From positions 2,193,172 to 2,257,171 of the forward strand of contig NW_002060945.1 in the NCBI RefSeq assembly GCF_000150275.1: a DNA stretch of 64,000 nucleotides, read 5' to 3'. The stretch's first letter is position 1, and every line of letters starts with the position of its first letter. Both the position numbers and the translations under genes were made by a program. The notes under the pieces are model-generated. The model saw only the letters and a list, made by a program, of their open reading frames with translations. It had not been told where the DNA came from and did no database searches. This document shows, one piece after another, positions 13,401-25,700 of the stretch. Source of the stretch: Trichoplax adhaerens (Eukaryota; Placozoa; Uniplacotomia; Trichoplacea; Trichoplacidae).

Positions 13401-16400
13401 TTTAATTTATTGCGTAGTTAATATGCTTATAGTAATTATAATGATAAATGAGGTAATTGAAATTATGACCGCTTAAACTCTTATTAATTGGGCGCGGATT
13501 ATCTACAATTATTAGGCTGTAAAAGTTATAGGCTTTGAAATAGTTCTTTGAAATCAAATTAATATAAAATTGGCAACTATTTACGTTTAATAGAAAGCAA
13601 AATATCTTAAAGTTAGGATTTTTCATCAGTAGAATTGTTGTAATCGCCATATATAATTTGTTAATATGTTTTCATAAAGTCACGAGATTATAGTTACTTT
13701 TGATCACCTAATATTGCCTAAATTCTTTAATATTGTAGCCGACTCGATTTCCTATACTCGAAGATTTTATCATGCCTCTGCTTTGAATAGCAGGGGTAAA
13801 AGAGTTATCAAAATAGACTATAGTTGCTCCTTTAAATTAAGAATTACGATACTGCATGCCATACTCTAGAAAGAAACTGTTATAGCTCAAAAGCTACAGC
13901 ATTATTATGCTCGCCAGATTTGTTTATATGAATAGAATACTAATAGTGTTATAGATCAGTATCTGGCTAATAGAAAGATCACGATCGCGTTAGTAGCATT
14001 ATATGTAAAGCAAATCATATTTAAGTAATGGATTTGGTATTCGTTTTTCGAACGAACGTACAATCCATTAATTTAATTTTAGCAATAATTTATATTAAAT
14101 TATCTAAAAATTTCTACACAGCAAATTGCTAATATAATCATTCTACGTAAGGTAAATTTAAAGTAATTTCTGTGAATGTTCATGTACATTAAGAAGTTTT
14201 ATAAAATTATTTCGGTGAGAAATGGCAAATTAAGTAGAATTATCTGCCGCAACTAATCCAAAATTTACAACTTTATTTTATCGAACAACTGTAGTCGTTT
14301 AATTTAAATTCTTGAATTACTAGTTCAGACATTTTTTACAATAGTTATCTGGTTAAATTTCTCTATTTTGAACCTAGATGGGAATATGGATCGTTACAGT
14401 ACTTTAAAGAAGCCAATAGCTAATTTAATACCGACTGGAAATTTCTTAAGTCGAGTAATTATATATGACACGGAAAAGTTAACCTATATCATCAAAGACA
14501 TGTAATCCTGCAAAATATTTAGTCAATATTATTGCATACTGTATGCTTAGACATGTTCATGTTGAATTTAAAAAAAATTACAGTCATTTTTGTAACTGTA
14601 TTAATATAAATAAATATCTTATAGAATGATCTATCCGAAATTGATCGTAAACTCATTTGGTTTAACAAAACAGATTCTATTTGGATAATACTGATGCATA
14701 CGGCTGAAAAATAATACATTTTTTGTAGAGTATAGTATTGTGCATTAGCGAATAAACCTTTTCAGTTTGGCTAAGCTGAAGTAATACATGGTGTCTCTCG
14801 AGTTTCTCATAATCAGTCATAAAACTTAATCTTATTGTTAGGTAAAAAGTAATCCCTTACTAATTTCAATCAGAGAGTCAATATCACCCATGTAGTTTAC
14901 GAACATTTGTCTTGAAACAAAGCAGATGTTACCAATTTGAGGGTTCTAAGTCGTTACATTTTAATGTTTATCTAGGCGAAATATTTATTTCGGCCTTGGC
15001 ATATTGCTTGATCTGCTAATAGTTAGCATATATTGATATCTTTTACACTTGCTTTCAACGTATCATCCTCTGATGAAATTATCATTTCACAGACTGTCTG
15101 CAACATCGTATATTTTCAACCCTTTCCATCTTTATACCAATTACTATGAACTCTGTCTGACAGTATTCCAACCAGACATGTTACCAGTTATTTATGCCAC
15201 AATATTTCTTTATAATAGCATTTACATTGCTGCAGATCTACTTTGAATTATCATTCATGTATGCCAAACATATTTTATTACATTAGCCAAAGTAAAAAAT
15301 GCCGTTTATACGATATTCGTAATATCTAGTTGGGAAAATTGTCGGTTAATTTGATTACTTTACTCCACTACGCGAGATATTCTGTCATTCAAAGTTGAAA
15401 AATTCGCATCAACTCATCAAATTGATTCCTGTTTAACCCTACGATTTAGGTAGGTATCAGATCTAAGCAGAATTAGTTCTTTAGGTCAGGGAATATCAAA
15501 TTGAATAAGAGTTGTTTCCTGGCTAATTTAATCGGTTAGATTAACATTGTGAAGGCGTGATAATAAAACACAATCAAGCAGGAGATCACTTAATCATTTA
15601 ATCTTGTTGCTCATCAGTTTGCCATCCTTAATTAGCTCCGCCCCTTTTTAATTAGTATTTTCAGAAGAAGGATTTGAGTTACTGTTAGCAATTATTCTTT
15701 ATCTTAAGTAGCAAGAATACGGGAATTCAAATCACTGCTTGCTTTGAGAACCCTCGAATCTTAAAGGTGGCAAATCTGAATCTGCTGATATATGGTACAT
15801 CCTTTTTGTCGTCAATAGAAAATTGTTTTTAATAATGATAACGATCTTACCTTTACATTAATTGAGTCCCTTGAATAATTCCGACAAAGCTGCAGTCTAG
15901 CCTACTTTATCGCTGCTCTTGAATCAGTTTTTCAATAACCAGATCCATATTCTAGACTATGATAGAAAGGTGATATTAAATCATTATTTAAAATATCGTT
16001 ATCCAGTAAAAACTTTTGCCGTGTATATCCTCGAAAGTTTGAGAATCCTTAAAGCATAAAATATTTTGATTACCTTAGAAATAACTAAGAAAACCAAATT
16101 ATGATATCTATAATCGTACGATTGCTCCTGAAATTAAAAATAATGCTTTATTAAAACGAGGGCAGCGTGTCTACGAATATCATTAGTAAAGGTAAATCCA
16201 TCAAGGGTTCAGCATATTAAATTGATCAATCTTTCATCTCTTTACTATTACGATGGCACAGCATAGTTCCGTCTAATATTATATGAAATATATTAAGTAT
16301 TAAAAAAATAGCAGACTAGCAATAATTGGCATTAGTAGTACGGCATAAGATTAATCCACTATCTACTACTGATCCTATCTTAAGGCGAATAAATTAATCA

Positions 16401-19400
16401 TATAGCTTGGTTAATTCGATACTAACATTCAAAGATTGTTCATGTACGATAGCAATTTAACGAATTATTGCTAGTTAATTTCTGGCTACCAGTAGGTAAC
16501 GTATTGGATAGGATAGTAGTAGCAACTGTAACCGTAGATTATGTTGCCGCCGTTCGATTTACTTTGTAAAATGTGCGACGTAAAGTAATAAGAAAAAGGG
16601 GCCCGTAATTTAGTAACTTTACCAGTAGGTAGGGTGCTTTGCTAGGATAAGTTTCTACTACTACGCACAAATGTTAAACACTTACTGTAATCAGTCGCCA
16701 GCATGCACACGATCAGGAATAACAATAATCGTAGTCAGTCGTGTGGGATAGTAAGTTAATTAATCAACGTCTTATACTGTATATTCAATAATAGTTAATC
16801 AAAAGATAATGGACCATATTAGAATTATAATGAAGTATAAAGTCAATCATTATTAGCTAATTTTAAGTAACGTAAACATGGTAAGCAACACCGTTTGATT
16901 AGTAGTATCGGCCAAACTTTCTGATATGATATAATAATAAATTATAATGATGGGGCAATAGAAGACAAGATAAAGGTGTTGAGCAATATTTTGCGATACT
17001 TTGAGAATCACTAAGTGAAGAAAATAATACTGTCTCACTCGTGCATTAGAAAGTTAGCTGTAAGCATTCAATTTATGAAATATAAGTAGGTGTTGTTACA
17101 TACTGTAGCTATGCACGGCAGTGAAATGCCTGTATTGGCTTTCGGCACCTTTATATCGATAGAAAATAGCACGCGGTGCATCGATATCTTTATTTAGGGT
17201 GGATAAAAAAATGATATAAATGCCGCTAGCACTAGATTGAGAAAATATACTTTTTAGGTTAAAATAGTTTTGATGTCAGATAGTTATCACTGAGAAAAAC
17301 GAGTATTTCAGACTTAAATTACAACGCTTATGGGACTATTACAGTCATAACTCCTCATGGTTTGGCATTTGGATTTAGTGCTATAATATACTAACCTGCT
17401 AAAAATATACCTATATATGTAGAGGCGGCAACATATAAAGAATAAATTATTCAATGCAGGGTCTGAAGTATATTTCATTTCTGACACCATAGTTGAATTC
17501 TGTTGATAGCAAAATCACATTTGAACTATAGAACCTCGTAACTTTAATAATCAAAATATTTTATTAGCACTTTCGTTGCCTCCTATTTACTAAATTCTAG
17601 AGTTGATAAGTGTTTTGTTCTGTGTCTCATTACGTAAAACATCATTGCTCATACTGTATATTTTACGATAAACATGTCATCAAATTAAGGCCTTGGAAGA
17701 TGCTAAGCAATAGTGGAGTATGCAAACATAGTATTGCTAATCAAATGGTTTTGTTACTAATTTTTACTTATCTATTTCTACCACCTTACGCTCTGAGGTA
17801 TATAAAAAATTTATGATAAAGTGAAATTTTTGCTTGAAAGCTTTGATTATCGATCATTTTAATCATTCAATTGACAATTTATAGATAGTTAAATAATAGA
17901 GGTGTTGATCCTTTTCAGCAGAATGATAAAGCTGCGATCTGCTTCTTGAAAATACGTACACTAGCATATATGCTTATGCTCATTTATTTTGGCTATGAAC
18001 AGTAATTAACTATATAATCAAGAACTGTATATATCCAGTCTTATAAGATTTATTAATTGTTACTAACAGATCAACAATTAGATGCATAACTTCTTTAGTC
18101 GAGGAATAGGCTGCAGCAATTAGAGAAGAAACACCGTCTTAAATTTTTTCATACATATAGAGCTTCTTATTAGAACATCATTTTGCAATTATAAATCGAT
18201 AGAATTACTACTCATTAAATTTAAATTGACGGTAATATAATACGATCGGAATTATTGTATCTTGCCTTAACTTTAAGGAATTAAACCGGTCTAAATTTGC
18301 GAAAAGATGATTAATATTTGTAACGTTCATTAAAGCGTTGCTTAGTACAGTACAATGTCAATAGGAATTTGGATATGAAGGGTTCAAAACGCCACTGAAC
18401 AGTATTTTTAAATAGTTCCGTCAATAAAATCAATTTGTATTCCGAGTTTGTGGCTTCTCATTTATACAAGCAAAACATTGTATCTCTATTCTTCACATTT
18501 ATGTTAGATGTTTGCTTTGAATTATTTCTATAATTCCTTACATGAAATGCTGGGTTAGTAACACAAAGCCAGTATAAGTTAGGTTTAAGCATCGGTTCAT
18601 TACTACGTATATTGATTATTATGATTAACCCAGCATCAATGTTATTCAATCCATTAGTCAATGTTTATTTTTCTATCAAAAATAAAAGCATCATTATCTG
18701 AAGTATTGTTCATCCATCATATCGTTTCATCCCACAAAGCGTTGTATCAGAAGCAATTAAATCAAAGGTTACTTAAATAAAAAGGTGTTTCTCTGAATGT
18801 AGCAAGATCATCTCTTTTAATGTATATCATTAAAGACTGACTTTATACTTAATGTAACATATGGATTATAATATTATTAATATTAAGGTCTCTTAAATTA
18901 TTGACTTAATTTTGATTTCAAAACAGTAGTTATGTTATTATTCGCTTTATGATATTGCCTCTAACCAATTAGATGTGCTTGGCAATTATTTTAATTACTC
19001 TATTAAGCTATCGTATTGTACACTCCTGCCTACGCTTCATATTAATTATCGCCTTTTAATACTTACACTATAGAGCATGGTAAATTGATCTAGAGGTCGA
19101 TTTGGAATTATTGGCTTGAAATTTTATTGTCAATACACTGAAATTTTCACTTGCAAAACTGGGGTGGACATAATTACATCAGTGTTTTTAAACCCTACTG
19201 GCGCCCTCTTAAGTCCCAATACGGAAATCTTGAAATAAATACAACGTTCGGCGTAATTATATATAATCCATAAACAGATGGAATTAAACTGTTATAAACG
19301 AATGATCTCTCACTTATACTTCTTTTTCGGCATACTCAACTACGGCACATCCTATACAAGGGAGTAGTATATGGGCAAAAACAAACTACATCCCTATTCT

Positions 19401-20299
19401 TCAGATATTAAATACAAAAGATTAACGAAAATTTTGTCAAATTAAAATATCAAAATCGTTAGCTGCTAACTTCTTATGCTTTCTCCTAAGATTATTTAGA
19501 AGGATATCGAATGAAACAGAATTTAAAGCAATACATTAAGAATAATAAATACAACATTAATTTGCTACTGCACAGTTGAACATGCACATGGTACATATGT
19601 TAAAGCTGAAGATGGACAAATAGGGTAACTGTAGGCTAATTTAACAAGGTGTAGTGCAAATAATCACTAATAATAAATAATATATGTAAATTAATGTATC
19701 AGTAAAATACATTAATTATACGAGTCATATTTAAATCCGATATTCATAGCCCATAATGGGCTAAATGATGACAACCTTTGAAATATTAATTTAGGCAATC
19801 AGTAATAGCATGCAATGCCGAATAAATTGTGTTGGAGTTTGGTGCAGTATAAATGAGCTAATTTAATAATGTCAATATCACATGTTTTATTACTGTTCTT
19901 GACATTCGTTTCTGAGATTATTAATATGTTATGGAAAATAATTCTATCCATATCATAGAATAAGTTTTGCAATGAAAGGCACTATGATTGTAATGTTACA
20001 AATCAATCACATTACGCATTATAATTCTCACTTATTGATATGACAAATATGTAATTAGATGATGTCATCATTCCCTTACAAGAAGTTAATTAAGTTGTTG
20101 CCACCTTCTATATCAATAAAGGATTGAGTTCATAACATAATAAATTGCTAATATTATTTATCTATACAGTAGCATCTAATTTAGATTATAGATACATTTA
20201 AGTTAGTAACTGTTTTCAATCAGAAAATTCAAATACAGAGTAAGACGTAACGTTGAACTTGACATGCTCGCTATTGTAGCTTTAATATTCTAGAGTTAG

Positions 20300-20563
20300 G
20301 GTAGTATTAACAATGTCGATGATATCTCATGCATTGTAGTTACTCATACCAATAATCGTGCTAATAAATTTAGTAGATTACAACTATACGGGAATTTAAG
20401 CCATAGCCAATTGCAATATTTCATAAAGTTCTGCCAAGAAAGGGTCTATTGTATGTTATACACGCCTATTGATGCTCTCCGAAGGTTCAGAATTGCAGTT
20501 GCGGATCCAAATGGAATGATTACCTATTCACATTGCAGTTGCTCAGCTCTCTTGACAGAATAG
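20300..20563 (+). pseudogene. Possible broken SWIM-type zinc-finger fragment
   Basis: An 87-codon open frame without a start ATG begins right after an acceptor-like TTAG and ends in TAG. Its last third reads ADPNGMITYSHCSC. This recalls the 'G-x-I-x-x-x-H-C-x-C' opening of SWIM zinc fingers in the large, often transposon-linked SWIM/YqaJ families of cnidarians and other invertebrates. The rest of the motif (a second Cys then His) is missing before the stop. A second open stretch at about 20600-20740, after a TTTCAG acceptor-like site, contains EQCLWSSP, vaguely like the region that follows SWIM in those proteins. The family match is from memory and weak; chance openness remains possible. Confidence 0.25.
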
Positions 20564-21555
20564 CAACCGGCTTCATTAATGACTTATATTACTTGAAAAT
20601 TTCAATTTCAGATATACCGCCGAATTAAATAATCAGCTATGGGGTTTTGCGTTGAATACCGACTACGAGCAATGTTTATGGAGCTCGCCAAAAACTTACA
20701 ACTGTTCGCTGTACGAGTATATAATTACAATTTCATGAGGTAGACATACTGTAATTCGATCACTACTATTAGCTTTTGGCCTTCGTGTCTATTAATGATT
20801 TTCTATTACTTCGGTAATTTAATGCAAATCCATTACTTGATTTTAAATGCAGATTACCAATACTGTTACTTGCTGAGGTATTATAATCACCTCTTAAATA
20901 TTTTACTCAATGTAACGGCAACGCAAAACAGGGCTTATGACACCTATTTCATAAAATTTAATCCGGCATAAATAAAGGCGTGGCATTTTTACTTTTGTAA
21001 GAGTGTAATATTATTTATCCATACTAAAATAGTTATGAATGTGCAAATATCCTGCTGTTATATTCCTGGTACTGAAATATACAACAACACAGCCACAGCG
21101 GAAAGGTGCAATCTCTTCACATTGAAGAAATTCGTTTTAGGGAACTAATGTGATGTTACAGCTGAAAATTTAGCTCTTTTAGTAAAATCTCAGTATACAC
21201 ATGTCACAATTTAAATATCTTACGTATTGGAATACATCACAGTGTCCTAGTAGGTATACTCTTTGATCATATGGAAGATGAAAACTGAGATAATGTAGGT
21301 AAATGCAATCCTGCCATAAGGTTGCTATCAGACTATTTTTAAATTTACTATCTTCGCTAAGTCATTGCTATACACTGAGTAGTTGGCTTCGGTTATCGAT
21401 CATTTAGTTCTATACTAGTTTATAATCGAGAAATGAACAGTAACGTTAAAATATTTGCTCTAATTTAAGAAGTTTTCTTATCCTAAGCTAGCTATTGGTT
21501 ATCATCTGTATTTTTGAAGAATAAATAAATCTCGATTGTAAATTCTATCATGGTC

Positions 21556-22094
21556 TAAATAGAATCATAGATTGTCATGAAATATACCTATATGAGACTA
21601 CTTTCCAAATCATAATGATGTTAGCATCCATTCTGACCTGCAGTTTAGTATCTATGTTATCTCATCGCCTAGTATGGCGTGTGTTAAACTTATTAAAGAG
21701 CAGCACTCATTCAAGGTCAATAATTTCAATTTTACTTAAAATTAAGCGTCATGTTCTGACTCTACAGGGATATTAAATTAGATGGCTCTACAACTAAATG
21801 ATTAAAATTTCGATCATGAATATCGAGTATTTGTCATCAAGCTCTTTACGGCTAAAGAAGTAATCACTTCTGTAAGCTAATATATTCAGCGACGTCAGAA
21901 ATGATGCCGGTACTTTAGTAGTGCATTAATATTGAATAGAATCAAAGATAATTACGAAAAATATCTATGTGAGACTACTTTCCAAACCGTATCTGCTATC
22001 TAGCTGATTATTGCTAAAAGAAATAGTCACTTCTGCAAGTTAATATATTCCGTTACGTCAGTAATGGCGCTTGCTATAGTAGTGTATTAATATA
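21556..22094. repeat. Diverged two-copy composite direct repeat
   Basis: Two elements occur twice in the same order. Element 1 is at about 21556-21612 and 21934-21989 (shared core GAGACTACTTTCCAAA, preceded by AATAGAATCA). Element 2 is at about 21851-21934 and 22012-22094 (shared words TCACTTCTG, TAATATATTC, ACGTCAG, TAGTAGTG). The first unit carries about 240 bp between its elements; the second only about 22 bp. This is an old local duplication with an insertion or deletion, or two copies of a small non-autonomous element. No coding frame spans it. Confidence 0.6.
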
Positions 22095-22790
22095 AGGACA
22101 ACAGAGATTCGATAGCAAGTCTATAGTATAAACTATACGATTGGATTAATTGGCTATCATGACCTACAGCACTTCGTTGCTATAGCAACTGAATCCGAAT
22201 TAAAGCTGTTTACTGTCAATGTTGCCGTTATTATATAGCTGACCATAAAGAGTCTATGAACAATACATCCTTTCTATCACTAGTGTAGTGGTTTATAATT
22301 GACGAATTGATTATATAGCATAGTATGAATTTACTAAGGCTTCTATGCTAAACAAGTACATGAGAATAAGAAAATATCTTTCTGCAAGATGGTCACTATT
22401 GGATAGTTTCTTGCTCTGTAGTAACTATACACACACAGAAATAAAAGCCGCTAAATTATTTATAATCTAAATATGATAAAGTTATGTTGAGGTAATTAAT
22501 TTTTCCTTTAGTTGTACTGTACTAATAGCTTGTGATGTAACAGTGATCTGAATTTAATAAATAAGTTTAAGCTGTATTAATGTCATGAATTAATTCATTT
22601 AGGTGCGCTGCAAACCGTCGGACCTGATGATCGAATAACTTTTTACCTGCGTTAAAGAGCTTAGATCCAGATAAGATCAAGCCCTTACTATTTCTAATAC
22701 CAGCAACTGATAATTCTTAGTATAACTACACAGCATAAATATTGCCATTTTATTTCACTGAAATAAAATATTAGAAAGGCAAATTAAAAG

Positions 22791-25700
22791 ATGGCGTCTA
22801 ACGTGGTCGTTGAACCCCCTCAAGTCTTGTCTATTTCGGGTATGGGCAGCAAGTCACCGATTATAAGTAAATCAATTTTACTTAATTCCTCGGATAAGGG
22901 TAGAGCAAGGTAAGCGAATTATACTGTTAGGTATCAGTGCGTAATTTACTAATGGACGATAAGGAAGGCCGTCCTTAGGTCTAGTTGTTTACCGTAAATG
23001 ATGCACTGTGTTACTTTCAGCACCGTAATGAAATCTTTATTAACTAAGCTTGATAATAACGGTAGCTACATTACTAAAAACTGCAACATGTTTCTTAATC
23101 AATTTACTTATGACAGCTTATTAAGCTTCAAATTCTGAATAAGTGTATGTAGACTTTTAATTTATCATAGACTCTTTGTCAAAATTATTTAATCGTTCTG
23201 CTTGAATTTAAATAATTTAGGCCATCAACAGCTTCTTCACGAGTTACTTTTGGCGAAGATCAGACGATTACTATTCCGTCTAGACCTCATACAGCAAAAG
23301 CGCAGTAAGTGAACTATTTCCACTGAATTATCTGTAAATAAAGTAGTTAGAAATTAACTTAGATCACATTGCACCATCAAACTAAGGTGTCGCCGCTTTG
23401 CTGAATCACCCGTACGAAGACCATTATCATCTACATATCCCCGAAAACGCCAGATAAATTATCCACAATTTAACAAGGTTGTGAGCCTACCGATTCTTCT
23501 AATGTTAGCTTATCCTGAAAAATTTTAAACCAAACAACGATGCAAAATTCTAAATTAAAAATTTTACGTGCGTTAACTATTTTTAACTAAATTTATTATT
23601 TTAATTAGACTGTTATTGGAAAAGGCTACACTTTATCGAAAGAAGATAGATATTGGAAATTTACTATTGATTCTAATAAATTTTTTGGTAAATCTGAACC
23701 ACAAGAGCGCAAGGTAATCTATAGGGGAATAAAACTTTTACATTTTCCATGTAACTAAGATAAAAGTTGAAGATTGCTAATCTGCAATTGCCTTGGACCA
23801 AGTTATTTTACATCCGGATCTATTCTTATTTTCTATCATAAGCCAAACCTTCACTCTCTTCTCCTTTCTTTCAGTCGTTCAGATCATTGTCAGCACAACC
23901 CAAATATTTCTATAATAGTTCAGATTTAAAAGATGATCGTGATTCTCCAACTGATATACCGGTAACTGATCGAAAGGAGGAACGTAAATCCAGTCCTGTG
24001 ACATCTGCTCGTCAGTATACTTCGCATGTCTCCTTTATCGAAAAGTAAGTCGCAACTTTAGCTAAGTATAGTTTTAGCAACAACTTTTTTATGTAAAAGA
24101 ATACGATAATTATCTTACAATTAAATATACACAACAGTTAAGCCGTTGCTAGTAGTACTAAAATCGATAATGAGAGGAGTAACGTAATAAATTAATTATT
24201 TCCTTAATAATTTCTTAGTGAAAAGTTAATGATTGAGTTACAAGAGCAAGTTTCAGAGCTCAATCTACTATTGGAGCAAGAAAGAAGAACAAGAGATGTT
24301 CAATTAGAAGAAGTAAGTAAATATCTGGACTTGCGAAATACAGCGATCACTATAGTTTATTGTAATTGTCCAGCACTTTGAATCAGTATATCTAAATTTT
24401 GCTCTGATTAATTATATTTAGGCACAATTACGACTTGATGAAGTTAAATCGAAATTAAAATTAGAACATGAGGACGACATTCTGTACGAAGATTAACCCT
24501 AATTACAACTATATTAACTAATAAATGATTTTTCAATTAGTAGTTTTACATACTATATTTTCACCATTTAAATTGCCCCTTAATAATAAGTATCCTGATA
24601 TGCTATGGTTTTGAATAGCTATATGAAACGAATTTTATTTTTTCATCATACTTAACATACTTATGTTTTATTCTATTTTTCTTAGAGTTTTAAAGCTACA
24701 GTCGGAAAAAACTTTACAAACAGTACAAGAACAGCATATTAAAGAGGTCAGATATATTTTAAAAAGTATAAGTACATTGATAACCACTGTGCAGAATGAC
24801 GATATAGTTTGAAATATGAAATCATAAGACTATGTTATTCCGAATCATTAGGATGAGATTAAATGTATTTCTTTAATTTCAGATGGACGATTTAGAGAAA
24901 ACTCTAAAAGAAGAAATTGGTAAGTGTAAAATTTATATCGATACAAGAAATACTGTATCTGTAGACGTCTTATACGACAAAAATAAAGTCTATGTATAAA
25001 GGTGATTATTTGTCGGGTTGTCTTTCTCACACCTTCTATACTACGTAATCTTTACATTTCTACGATAATATATAATTAATCTAGAAGTCGCTATATAATT
25101 TATTAATTCGTCATAAAAACTCTGTATCAGCCAATAATTATTTTACCTTGTAGCTATGAGACGATGCGGTAATTAATGCCAACAGAGATCGAATAACACC
25201 GATTTGTGTTTACAAATTACCTTTGTTTTATAACTTTTAGAAAGTATTAAAAGTGAACGGCAATTCCTGCAAGCTGCTTTTGACAGCTACAAGGTAAATT
25301 AGAATAAAATGTCATAAATACGAGTACAAGTCAGTAGCTAATTATTTCTTGCTAAAGTATAATTCTATAATCCATAGCAAAAGGGTCGTAGTTTAACAAT
25401 CGGATTGTGAATTTTTAATTAGACACAAATATCGATAGAAATGGATGAGAAGTGGACAAAGAGAGAGGTACTATTAGATTTTTAAATGCATTTATTATAT
25501 TTGATTTAGGAAATCGGATAATAATGACCTGACAGTCCCTTTATTGACTGATATCAAAAGTATAGTTTACCGGTGCTAAATTCATTCGCTTTTAATATCT
25601 ACTTTTAATAGATTGAATTAAAACAGCATGAACGGCAAACAGTGGAACGAGAACTGGCCAGACAAAGTAAATTTTTAATCATAAAACTATAACCAGCAAG

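Larger units (their letters stand above)
7474..22790. other. 15.3 kb intergenic stretch between divergent genes; no supported gene
   Basis: The stretch lies between the start of the BMPER-like gene (-) and the start of the coiled-coil gene (+), so both 5' regulatory regions should be here. Short open frames (for example 11059-11259 and 15049-15246) lack coding texture, splice context or family resemblance. Two things stand out and are listed separately: a SWIM-like open frame at 20300-20563 and a diverged composite repeat at 21556-22094. Isolated GC-rich patches such as GAGGGGGCGGCTC (about 8523) and GCTCCGCCCC (about 15635) look like GC boxes, but I have no evidence of function. Confidence 0.6.
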
